Origin: Deuterostichococcus epilithicus
Lineage: Eukaryota; Chlorophyta; Trebouxiophyceae; Prasiolales; Stichococcaceae
Assembly: GCA_033439295.1 (NCBI GenBank)
Contig: JAVTLE010000014.1
Coordinates: 868,001 to 932,000, forward strand
DNA: 64,000 nucleotides
Direction: 5' to 3'
Position numbers and translations under genes: made by a program. The notes beneath the pieces were generated by a model. That model was not told where the DNA came from. It saw nothing but the letters and a program-made list of their open reading frames with translations, and made no database searches. Positions 39,178-49,966 of this stretch are shown here, piece after piece (positions within the stretch are counted from its first letter, which is position 1; every line of letters starts with the position of its first letter).

Positions 39178-41840
39178 CTACTGCCCAAAGTTGATAGAGT
39201 AGGACCCGGTGACAGGATCCTTGACCGCCTTGAAGTTGTCCAGCGACATGCCGAACTTGCCCAGCACCGTGTTGCCCAGGTCCTTTAGCTTGCCTGCACG
39301 ACAGTAGAGATGATCACACGTGATTCATGCACAAATTCAAATCTTGCAGAGGACGACATTTCGACATGCGCTCCGTCGCTGGCCTGCGCATTCTGCTTGC
39401 ATGCGCACCACACGGTGTGAACAATACCCAACGAGTTTTCGCTTGTGTTTGCCCCCCCCCCTCCCCCCTCCCGGGTTGCATGCCCTACTTACCCAGCGCA
39501 CACATATAAGGCCGAAAGGCATGGCCCTGCACGATGCGCGGCAGCATTGTGCAGGATGCTGACGGCGTCAAGCTTGCGTGACCAACATTGAAACCATAAG
39601 CGCATGCTCATGGAAGATGCATACTGCCAATGCATGGCAGGCGAATGCATTTTAGTCTCGTGGCAGGAGCACGCACCAATCATTTCCTCCTTCATCTTTT
39701 CCCGCCGCTCTTGCACTATGGGCTCCATCTTCTTCACCTGTGCCGTCGCCGCCGCATTGCCTGCGTCTAGCTCCACCACCTGTTCACAAGAGCAAGGCTA
39801 CTCAGGCACGAGGATGCCACTTTTGGCTTCGAGAAGGCTGTGGTCCATTCTCCTGAGAACGCCCCCGTGCAGCTGGGTAGCACCTAGTTCTTGGTGTCGT
39901 GAAAGCCGCCCCTGCTTGTGAAGTATATCCTTCGCATGACTGCGCTGCCTGCTCGTGGCAGCTGCCTTGCGCCAGCGCAGCTCTGCTGCGCCGACAGCAG
40001 ATCCGGCTCCCGGCACCTCGACGTGAGATGTTGAAACATTTCCAGAGGCATCAGCCACAAACTGACGGAGCATCGCATGGCTGGTCGGTCGCAGGCTGAA
40101 GGACATGCACGGCAAGCGACCAGCCCAGAGTTGTCGTGGGCAGCTGCTGCACCTTTTTCAGGTCGCTCAAAGCTCGCTCGAGGTCGTTCGATTGCTCGTA
40201 GGCGGTCGCCCGCCGCATGTACGCCTGTGCAGAAACACTACACACGTCATTGTAGTCCTCTGGTCGGCATAGTACCCCATGGCTCAACACGTGCACGAGC
40301 GACCAGCAGGGCAAGCTTTGAGTGCACAGCAAACGGCCCAGCACACCTTCACATAGCCGGCGTCGATGCCGATGGCCGCCGTGCAATCCGCCGCGGCGTT
40401 GCTCCACTACGGCGCAGACGAGCAGTCTCAGCAGTGAGACACTTAGGGCAGCTCAAACAGCGGTGCATCCAGGCGGTCTAACATGCAGAGGGCAGACACG
40501 AACAGTCCTGGACCAGGCTGCAAGTTTGGATAGCCTGCGCCATGACTGAGGCGGCACACGGTGGAACGTGCATGGTGCAGCTGCATACCTGTTGCAGCTT
40601 CAGCGCCACTGCCGCGCGGTTTGCAAAGTATACTGCGCGCTGCGGCGCCGACAGCAGGGCCGCGTCCAGAGCCTCGCCATACTTGGCCTGCGAGGATGCA
40701 GCAACAATTTGACAGCCTGGCACCCACTGTTGAGCTTTTTTGTACGAGCTTCCAAGGGAGCACAATGAACTGTCTGTTCGACTCGATGACTGATACACCT
40801 TGGTGCGCACAATACATCTGCCACATACTGCCAACTGTCGACAGTCTGCAGCCGAGCAAGCACCGAGCAAGGAGAGTATGATCTAGCGCCAGGCGCAGCC
40901 ACACAAGAGGATGACACGCAGCAGGCAGCACACCTGGGCCTCCTCAAACTTTCCGTCTGCATAAAGTGCATTGCCCTCCCGCTTCAGCGCCTCTGCCTCC
41001 TCTGTTCGCTTCTGCGAGGGATAGTTGCAGAATGGCAGATCATGTGCTGGGCCTTGGCTGTGCACGACATGCAAATGAGCATGAATGACGAAGGGTCGGC
41101 GGCCGGGCCTGCTCTCAGCGCACCTGAACCTCTTCTGGACTGAGGGTCTCCTCTGGGGACGGCGCCGGCACGGGGTCTATCGGCATCTCCCCATCCGCTC
41201 CCGTATCTGGCTGCGCCGAGCGCGGCTCACGGAAGCGCTGCCCCATTGGCCAGTCGTCGTCTGTGGGCGCCCGTTGCTGCTCTGTGGGTGCTGCACGCTG
41301 CTGCGCCGCCTCGTCTATGGCGCTTGCTGCATCTGCCGGCGCCGGCGCGGGTGCCGCCGGCGCCGGCGCCGCAGCATCTGTGCCGTGCTGGCCCGCTGCA
41401 CCCCGCGATACCTGCTGGTCTGAGAGCGGGATGGCGGAGTCGACCGTGGCAGGCTGCCTGTGGGTCGCCTGATCCTCACCATGACCACGGCCTGAGCAGG
41501 GAAACATGCTCCTGATATTCTGGCTTTGGCACCCAGGTGAGGCCTTATGAGAACAGCTCTTTTGCGGGTGCGATGGCCACAGATTCGGTGTGACATTTTT
41601 TAGGGTGGTCTCGATCAAGCTGAGGTCCTCACCGGCTTCGGCTGCTGCCTGCGCACGGTGTTGCGCTGCGCTGAGGGAGTCCACATCAAAATGCTCGGTC
41701 GCATCTTCAAAGGAGTCCTCCGACTCTGAAGCATCGTGAAACGAATCTTCGTCGTCGTTGTGGAATGCCGCTGCATCGCCTGCATCAAGCTGTGCCTGAT
41801 GCTCACTCTCGGAACAGTCTGTTATGTCTTCGATGATCAT
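39178..41840 (-). CDS. TTC1: Tetratricopeptide repeat protein 1 (TTC1)-like
   Basis: TPR adaptor/co-chaperone-type protein, cytosolic. It starts at ATG 41838-41840 with a very acidic N-terminus (MIIEDITDCSESEHQAQLDA, then ASESEDSFEDATEHFDVDS) and an Ala/Pro-rich linker in a long 5' region that probably contains an intron near 41500-41600. TPR units follow: about 40945-41015 (EEAEALKREGNALYADGKFE), 40590-40690 (YFANRAAVALKLQQ), 40340-40420 (NAAADCTAAIGIDAGYVK), 40165-40235 (AYMRRATAYEQSNDLERAL) and 39677-39779 (VVELDAGNAAATAQVKKME). The last exon, 39178-39293, encodes LKDLGNTVLGKFGMSLDNFK and SYSINFGQ before TAG; that C-terminal signature is specific to the TTC1 family. The pyrimidine-rich tract at 39453-39475 lies in an intron. 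Confidence 0.85.
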
Positions 41841-42219
41841 GTTGGTAATTGCCTTAGACTGCGCTGACGGATGGCAGAGCTGTGGACAAGGTTACTGGGA
41901 CCAACGAAGTGCCGCTGTCACTTGCTGTCAGTATGTGTGGAAAATGGCAGCTAAACAGCGCACACTTTTCACATGGCAAATTCCTACTAAATCTGTGAAG
42001 CCGTATCGGGAATATTTCAAGGGCAACGAGTAGGCGCAGGTCCCTTTCCTACAACTCGTCTTACGGAACGACGCAGCGCCGAATGCAGACACGGCATTCG
42101 CCTGTCTCCACAGTTTACTGTCCCTCAGAGGCATCTGAATTCAGATCGTGTGCGCGTTGGCGCGTTCAGCGCATGTATGCTGACCGTCATCACGAGCAAA
42201 TTCACCTGCAGCAGGAGCC
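41841..42219. other. Divergent intergenic region (TTC1-like / METTL21-like)
   Basis: Only 379 bp separate the two opposing start codons, so both promoters must be here or overlap 5' exons. No recognisable core element is evident. Confidence 0.5.
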
Positions 42220-43969
42220 ATGGCGCTCGCAGAGCTGATGCACGCGGTGCGAATATCAGCAGCATTTTGCCAGCTGTTTGAGCCTCCGGACCAGGTGCCT
42301 CAGACCACTATGCAATGCCACCTTCTTCACTGTTTGTGCGCCCCGCAGACTGGCATGGCGGAGCCGATGGAATTGGACAAGCTCCTGCGATATGAGCTGG
42401 ACGCTGGAGAAGGCCTAAAAGCCCAGGTCTGTTGCTCAAATGTCGATTGCACCCACTATCGCGCAATACCGCCAAGAGCACCTGCTTGATGCCCGGCTGT
42501 GGTCACCTTGCAGGTCGCCTCCGATCCGCTGAACAGCTGGGGCTACGCCCTAGGTCACTCCCTGTGGACGGCAGCCCCGGAGCTCATAGACTTTTTGGGG
42601 CAGGTGCTTCCGCTGGGGTCACTGCGTGGGCAGCGCGTCATCGAGCTGGGCGCCGGGCTTGGCACCGTTGGCATCGTGGGTGTCACATCTTTGCTCTGCC
42701 CACGTCCTATACTGCCTGCTCTCAAGATGTCTAGCATGAAGACGAGACTGCGGCTCCTCACCGCACGTCTTGTGTAAGGATCAGGCTTGGTGAGACACGA
42801 GCAAACGGCCTTGCAGCTGTTGCAGATACACCTCCGCACAGAAGGAGGACGCCGGTGTGGCTTGCCGCAGGCGCTCGGGCTCCGAGGTGCTTTCGTCACG
42901 CTGACAGACCTGCCGGCGTGCCTGGAGCTCCTGAGCTACAATGCGAGCCTAAACTTCTCCCCGGAAGAGCTGGAAGGTGCCTTGGCCCTGCTCAGCTGCA
43001 CTCGCACACCTGCAACATGACGAGGACGCCTGCACATGTCCCGGCTAAGAACGCAACGGATCGCGATCAGATGTTGTTTTCGCAGGCGGTTTTCTGGCAG
43101 TCTGGCTCGAAACTCTGCTGTCTGCTTCCGGCACGCAGGGCTCCAGGCGCGGGTGAGCGTGCAGGAGCTCGTTTGGGGCAGCACCGACCTGCCGCCGCCG
43201 CAGGGCCAGGGCGGCTGGGATTACATCATTGCGTCGGACGTCTGCTACGACGGCGACTGCTTCCCTGCGCTGCTGGACACCATCGTGCGGTTGGCGGCGG
43301 CGAGCCCCGACACAAAGGTGGCCCCTTGCGGAACGCTCTGCAACCACAGAGGCTCCCCACCCCCATGAGCGCAGTGGTGTGCAAATGCTGCAAAGCCACC
43401 CGTGGCCCTACTCCTGGGGGTTCAACGCCATGAGCAGCTGGGCAGAGTTCAGCGTTTAAGCTTGTAGGGTTCACTCAGTTGAGCTAAAAGCCACATCGCA
43501 GCCTGGACGTCCGAACGAGATGCTGATCGACAGAAGGTCTTGCTCTGTGCATCCTCAGGTCATTGCATCGCTGCCGGACCGCACCGAAACGCGCGCCTTC
43601 TTCCCGTTGGCGGCCGCCGCGGGCTTCGCCTGGCGCTTTCTGCGCCGTGTGCGCCGCCCCGACCTGGTGCACGCCGTCCACATCTACGAGCTGGTGCCGG
43701 GACCGCCGCCGATGTCGCCGGCCGCAGCAGTGAACAATGCTCTGCCAGCCGCGGCGGCGGCGGAAGCGGCGGCGGCAGCGGACGGTGCTCTGCCAGCAGT
43801 AGCAGCAGCAGCGAATGGTGCCTGTCCGGCAGAGGGCGTGCCAGCGGAGACGCGTGCAATCTGTGGGCAGGTGCGCGTCGTCAATGCTGCGGCGCTGGCG
43901 CCATTCCCTCTGGCATCCAAGCCTGAACTGCCGGCGAGGCTGCACCGCTTCATCAGTCACAGCGCCTGA
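42220..43969 (+). CDS. METTL21-type protein methyltransferase (Methyltransferase_16 family)
   Basis: SAM-dependent seven-beta-strand methyltransferase, probably a protein-lysine methyltransferase. Six exons close in phase: 42220-42294, 42349-42426, 42514-42681, 42871-42976, 43139-43317 and 43559-43969, giving 338 residues. Diagnostic parts are NSWGYALGHSLWTAAPELID before the SAM loop RVIELGAGLGTVGIVG, VTLTDLPACLELL (motif II acid), and WDYIIASDVCYDGDCFPALL, equivalent to the DVVY-type motif of the family. The C-terminal exon (FFPLAAAAGFAWRFLRRV ... VHIYELVPG) completes the fold and then has a long Ala-rich insertion before a conserved-looking end. The donor after 42681 is gtcaca, weaker than others here. 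The substrate cannot be inferred; relatives modify Hsp70, eEF1A, VCP and other proteins. Confidence 0.85.
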
Positions 43970-44090
43970 CATGAATCTGGATTTCACCTTCCTATTTTTT
44001 TTGTGACCACACCGAAGCACACTAGCACAGCAGGCTGCCTCGCTGGCGTGTCTCCGCCTGTGTTCCACGCTGCAGGGCCGCTGCCTGCAG

Positions 44091-46642
44091 GCGCACGTTC
44101 TGGTGGTGTGGGACTTCGACTGGACGATGGTGGAGGAGAACTCGGACACCTGGGTCGTGGAGGCGCTCGGCGCAAAGCCTGCCTTCCTGCGCCTACAGCA
44201 GGTGGGGCGGCAGGTGGTCTGCATGTGGTCTGCCTGCGGGCTCGTGCAGAAAGGGCTGGCTGGCGCTCCTGCGGTCGTGGACCTCATTACCAGAGTGTCT
44301 TGTCATGGAGCCGGCCGCCTGGGCGGCGCAGGGAGGTCGGCACTCGTACGGCGCCAGGGGTGCCAGAGCCGCACAGCAGCGGGGGTGGATCCGTTGAGAC
44401 TCTGTCCCGTTTTCAACCACAGGAGGTGTCGGGGTGGACCAGTCTGATGGACGCGTCGATGGGCGCGGCCGCAGCGGAGTGCGGCGCCGACGAGGCCGCG
44501 GTGCGCGCCGCGGCGCGGACTGTGCCGATTGCTCCGGAAATCGTGCAGGTGCTGAAACATTGCGCCGCGCAGCCATGCATCGTGTGCAGAGGTGCCCTTT
44601 GGTGCCGCATCCTTCGGAGTTCATCTACTGAACTTGGCTGTCAAGTGACCGTGGGCCTATGGCCGGTGCGCGACCGCCCTCCAGTGCACTTTTGCCACGA
44701 ACAGGCAGCGTCGTGAGTGCCTGCCTGCGGCAGCGTACTAGCTGCCTTCCGGCTGTCACATTGCGACTAGGCTGTGTTCCAGGTTTGATTCCACACAGTC
44801 ATCTACACCATGCGGCGCAGGCCGTCACGGTCATCTCAGCAGCGGGCAACGTGGATCAGGTCATCGTCAGCGATGCCAATTCACTGTTCATAGACGAACT
44901 GCTGGCCGCGCAAAACTTGCAGGTGATCAGAGACCTTGTTTCGTTTCTGGGCATTGGTACCCCACCTTGGGACTTACTTGAATGCACCGCGACGCCTGCA
45001 TCTTCATGGACCCATGTGCATGCCGTACCTGAATGCTCAGGCGCTGCTGGATTGGACGCTTGATGCTCCCCGCAAATGCTGCACACGCTGCAAGTGACTG
45101 TCCCCACCTGCGCTGATGGCACTGCAGCCAATCAAATGACGGAGTGTTCCCACAGCAGGATTGCTTCGCGGCAGTGCACACGAATCCGGCGGCGTTTGAG
45201 GCCGGAGTGCTGCGGGTGCGGCCCTACCATGCAGAGGCGCACGGCTGCGAGGCGTGCCCCGACAACATGTGCAAGGGCCAGGTGAACAGTCCCTCCTGTT
45301 GATTCTTTTCTGACGTCTGCTGTCAGAGCAGCCGTTACTGAGCGTATCTTGCCTGCACGCAAGGCTTGCTGCAGGCCCAAGGCTGCGCCGCTGGCGCTGC
45401 AAATGCCAGGACCAGCAGTGACATGGCAACTTCTGCCGACCGCAGATTTTGGAGCGGCTGCTGGTGGCCCGCCGGTATCGCCATGTGGTCTACTTGGGCG
45501 ATGGCAGGTACGCTCTGGTGCTCAGGCTTGACGCCGGAGTACTGACCTGTGAAGGAGATCCTGTAAGCAGGACATCCGACGTGCTGGTTCTGTGAGGTGC
45601 TCATTCTGACTTGAGGGAGACAGCAGCTTGACACTGCGGTCCACAGAGGAATCGCTGCATGCCTTTTTGCGCTGAACCTGATGCTGGCGCCGCACGCAGG
45701 GGCGACTTCTGCCCGTGCACGCGACTGGGACCAACGGACGCAATCTTGGCGCGAAGCGCCTACCCTGACGGCCGCCCGGCATCGCTGCTGCAGCTGCTGG
45801 CCGCAGAGTCGCCAACCATGCTGCCGTCAGACGGCGTCAGCCTACCGCCGCCGCCCGTGGCGCCAGCGGCGGAGCTGCCTCCCGGCAGCAGCAGCGACAG
45901 TGCCGCCTGGACTGGCGGCGGCGCCTTTCCAGAGGGCCGCGCGGCGACGCTGGTGCGGCAGCTGGCAGCAGATGCTGCCCTCATTTTTAACCCTGCTGCA
46001 GATGCCGCGGCACTGCAGCCAGCGCTCAAGCCATATACCGGCAGCTGCGCGTGCAATGGTGCCGGGCAGCCGTCGAAGGCAGGGTCAGAGGCGGCGGCGG
46101 CGGCGGCGCAGCAGCTGCGGCACACCAATGGATCGGTAGATGCGGTGGCACAGCGGCGGGACCGCAATGTACCAGAGCTTCCGCAGCAGGATGACGCCAA
46201 CACAGCACAGGTCTGCGTCCCGCTTCGAGACCAGGCTTGGCGAGACATGCAGTTGCATCAAACGACATCAATCGGCACATGGTTTGGCGACCTGCGTTGC
46301 AGGATCTGGTGCAGCCTGAGCGATTGCTTAGCAATAGCGGCCAGATGCATTGTGCGATGCTGTGCAGGCGGGCGGTTCTGCAGCAAATTGCATGTGGCCA
46401 GCCGGGGATGTGGCGGCGCCTGTGCGAGTCTGGACCACGCCATCCCAGTGTGCAGGGGTGCTGCGCGCTATCCTGCGCGGTTGGGGCGCTGCCTTGGCCT
46501 GAGACAGGTTGCAGAGCTGGACGCTGATTCACATCGGCAGTTATCAACATCACCACCCGCCATGCAGGTGTACGCACCTTGCAAGCTACTGGGGGTATTG
46601 CTTGCCTCGAGATGCAGCCATTTTGAAGCCGAACACCATTGA
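44091..46642 (+). CDS. PHOSPHO1/2-type HAD phosphatase (5' end unresolved)
   Basis: HAD-superfamily phosphatase of the PHOSPHO family, acting on small phosphate esters such as phosphocholine, phosphoethanolamine or pyridoxal phosphate. Exons joined: 44091-44201 (VLVVWDFDWTMVEENSDTW, HAD motif I with both aspartates), 44423-44548, 44821-44922 (VIVSDANSLFIDELLA, motif II), 45159-45281 (HTNPAAF, LRVRPYHAEAHGCEACPDNM), 45446-45507 (YRHVVYLGDGR) and 45700 onward (GDFCPCTRL, completing motif IV GDGxxD; AYPDGRPASLLQLLA). The phases are consistent. The last exon continues with an unusually long Ala/Pro-rich, low-complexity tail; the stop at 46642 assumes no further intron, which is uncertain from about 46210. 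The initiating exon upstream of 44091 was not found, and the previous gene ends at 43969, leaving little room. Confidence 0.8.
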
Positions 46643-47965
46643 ATTTGCACATGTTCAATGGCGGCACGCCAGGCATGCGACCGATTCCGAAGCGCGCTTC
46701 CAAAGGCATCGTCAATATCATGCAGGGCACGACAAGACACGGAGCAAGCAAACTGAGAGGGGCCATATGACCTCTTGCTCAGATGCCACTAGATGTGCTG
46801 AACTCGTAATGCACATGTCACTGGCTGCGTGATTTGACCCTGCTGACGCAATGGCTGAGGGTCAAGCGGCACAGGCACTGCAGCAAGACTGGAGCCAGCA
46901 AAAACAACCATCGATGCTCAGTTCAGTTGAGGCCTTTGCTTTTCGACTGCTCAGAGAGTGAGTTGTCTGCACCTGACCCGTGAGGGACATTAGACGACTG
47001 TTTAAATCTCTCAACATCATCGCAGTCGCATCTGTTGAAGAATGCACGTCCCTCGTGTCAGACTAGAAAAGGAAGGACAGGCACATCGTGCTTACAATGC
47101 GGAAATCAGTCCTCGACACAAAGAGAGAGGGCCACAATGCAGTAGACAGCAGCCCGGTCGTCGCACATCCGCATCGCCATCGCCATCAGTGCAGAAAGAA
47201 GCGGACGGTTCTGTTGTCTCCAGGACTACCGCGTCAAAGTCCTGATCAACACACAGCTTCCTGCGTTAGCATCGCTGCCTTGCACGCCAGGCGTGAAGTG
47301 TGAGCAACAGCGCGCATTGTGCCGTCTGAATTGAAGGTGCATGTTGCCGAACTGGCACACAGACCTGTACCTGCAAGAGGGCGATTGATCTGGCACGCCC
47401 ATGTGTCCGACAAGCTCCATCGTCGGAGCAAGTGGTCTCAAAGAGCGTGCATCTGCTGCGCTGCATCATCGCCATTTGTGCACCCTCACCTGTGGTCTCA
47501 GACGGCGTGCGGCGGCACGTACATGATCGGTCGCTGTGACGGCGTTTCCGTCCATCAAGGATGTGGTGTATCATCCTTCCTTGGTGGCCTTCACACCTGC
47601 ATCAGGGATTGAACACCATCACACTGTCAGTTACGGCGGGGCGGCGACCCCGCATAGGCGCAGAAGGGGTCCATCGCAATGCTGCGCCGTATGTTGACAA
47701 AAGCGATGTATCTGGCATGTCTCGCGAAGCCTGTCGGCGCACAAGAATGACCGGGGTGTAACCATGCGCAGTTGGTGGCTTTCCCTCGTTCCGAAAGGAG
47801 CTCCGAGAGACCGAGACCGACACCGCAGCAAGTTCATGCTTCGCATTGCAGCTGACAGTAAATTAGGCATTCACAGCGGTCCCTTGCAGCCGCCTCAGCG
47901 GCTGAGCGCATTCGCCTTGCCACACTCAAATCCTCCGACTACCTTCTCGACTGCCATCCGAGGAT
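46643..47965. other. Region with no recognised gene
   Basis: 1.3 kb without a motif-bearing open frame or convincing exon on either strand. It includes the 3' end of the phosphatase gene and the presumed promoter of the HVA22-like gene. Confidence 0.5.
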
Positions 47966-49458
47966 GACATTTGTAGCGGCGCTGGCCGAATCGGTGCGCA
48001 TTCGTTGCGCGTTGCATGTTTGAAGCCCCACCCCCACCCCCCAAGTGCGTGTTTGCCTCTAGGAAACCCGGACTCGGTCCCGGAGTCATTGCCAATCCGG
48101 TTGTTGCATGTCCGCAAATGCAGGTCGGTTTGCAGATACTGCTGCAGCCATCGTCCACGAACGTCGTCTTCAGAGCCGCCTGGTGGGGCTTGCTCCCCTT
48201 CGTTGACCGGTGCACAACAGCTCATGCATGGTGCATCACTCCTGAGTTTGAATGCGCTGCGCGTCTGTCATAAACCCTCACAGCACTGTTGTCTCCACAT
48301 GTGCAGCTCGGTTGTCGGCACAGTCTTTCCGGTGTATGCGAGTCTTAAGACGGTGGAGGCGCCACTGGAGGCGCACCCGCGTCGCGACGCGCAGTGGCTC
48401 ACGTATTGGGCCATCTACGGCAGCTTCGCGCTGCTGGAGCAGCATGCGTCCAAGCTCCTCACCTGGTGAGCACGGTGCTGCAGTTCTCGAGAGGTGTCGC
48501 CACAAGACCTGCCATGACTGCTCTCCCTGCAGGATGACCGCTAATCGGTTCTGCGCTGCAGGTTCCCATGGTGGTGGCAGACGAAGCTGGCATTCCTGCT
48601 GTGGCTGCAGCTGCCAGCCTTTCAGGTGCGACAAGCAGTGCTGGAGCTGGGCATGCTCAAGTGACGTGTGCACTGAGGCTGGGCAGTCATTCTTTCCCAC
48701 AATCAGAGCATGCACCGGCACCCAACCGCTGTGCCTCAATGGCAGGGCGCACGGCGTCTTTACCTTCGCTTTGTGCGGCCGCGTCTGCTGCGGCACCAGC
48801 CCGCCATCGATGACACCCTGAAGCAGCTGCACGACTCCCTGGTGCGCTCCTCATCTGGCAAAACTTTGCAAAGTGTTCGAAGGTCTCTCATGCCTTGCAG
48901 ATATGCACAGTGGCCCCCCTGGTGCTGCCGCTGTTGACCTCGCGCAGCACCCTCTTATGTATGGGTGCAGCAGCCCGTGCGCAAAGTCCTCACAACCCGA
49001 GCCAGTGCGCAACAACTCTGGTCCTTTTGCACGCGCAGGTACGCCCGGAGCTGGTGTCGGTCGGCCATTCCGCCCGCAAGGCGGCGCTGTCCATCCCCGT
49101 GCTCGGCTGGTTCGCGCGCACGCCTGCAGAAGACGAGGCATTGATGCGGCAGGAGGCGGAGGCCCGCCGCTGCCGCGGCGGCCGGGCAGCCACGCACATC
49201 GCGGCTCCACCGCCATCAGCGCCGCCAGCTCATACGGCGCTGCGGAGGTCAGCCGACGCTGCTGCTGGCAACCGCGGGCAGTGGGACAGCGGCAGCAGCG
49301 GCGGCGGCAGCGGCGGAGCGTGGGACCATGTGGACACTGCAGAGGGGCGGTTTGATAACATAGGCGCCGGCGGCGCCTGGCAGGCGGACGAGGGCGGTGC
49401 CGACCCGCCGACGCAGCGGTCGTGGGGGCAGCGATTCTGGAGCGGGCCCGGCAGCTGA
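47966..49458 (+). CDS. HVA22/REEP (TB2/DP1) family ER membrane protein
   Basis: Reticulon-like hairpin protein that shapes tubular ER, related to plant HVA22 and animal REEP5/yeast Yop1. The core exon around 48305-48466 reads VVGTVFPVYASLKTVEAPLE and QWLTYWAIYGSFALLEQHAS. It is spliced in phase to 48562-48625 (FPWWWQTKLAFLLWLQLPAF) and 48746-48841 (GARRLYLRFVRPRLLRHQPA), then 49039-49458. These three pieces carry the family pattern P-x-Y-x-S-x-K, WLxYW, and WxPxWWxxKxxxLLWLxxP. The 3' exon is a long Gly/Ser/Ala-rich, probably cytosolic tail ending FWSGPGS before TGA. A plausible first exon is ATG 47966 (MTFVAALAES, followed by gtgcgc), but the exon linking it to 48305 is not certain. Family members are usually 150-200 residues; this tail makes it longer. 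Confidence 0.8.
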
Positions 49459-49966
49459 GCGGGCGCGGTGCGGTGGCGAGCCCGGTCGTGCAGCCGCGCT
49501 GCTGTGCCTGCTGCCGCAGCCAGCTGCAGGGTCGACATGGCGCCCGTCACCAACGCTGCTCGTTGGCGGGCGTTTGTCGCGATTTGACGCTATGCACCAC
49601 TGTTCGGATCTGCGGGCCAGTGTCATGGGTTTCCTTGTGACATTGTAGAACTTTGGTGTAGTACATTGTAGTGGCACGACCTGGTGTATCCCGTATTGCT
49701 CATCTTGTATGGTAGTGCACGAGATCTGCATTGGCAGACGTCACATCTGGCAGGCGTCGGGATCAGGAGGACACACTTGGTGCCAGCATCAACATGGCCG
49801 TTGCAACCGCCAGCTCAAGCTTGAGCATCGTCGTAGGTAAAATCGGACGACGTGAACAAACTCGATAGAGTTTCGATTAGGGATTGTCTTCCAGCGATGC
49901 TAGCTTCGCTTACTGCAGTTCGAAACCATGACAAATTTCACAAGTGCATCAGGCGCTGCTGCTGCA
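49459..49966. other. Convergent 3' intergenic region
   Basis: Between the HVA22-like stop (plus) and the WD40 gene stop (minus). No coding signal is recognised. Confidence 0.6.

Noticed and set aside
39453-39475. Cytosine/thymine-rich run as a regulatory element
   Set aside because: It lies in a TTC1 gene intron on the opposite strand and looks like ordinary low-complexity sequence.
48025-48045. Poly-C/CCCAC tract as a structured element (G-quadruplex on the other strand)
   Set aside because: Too short and irregular to support a specific call from sequence alone.
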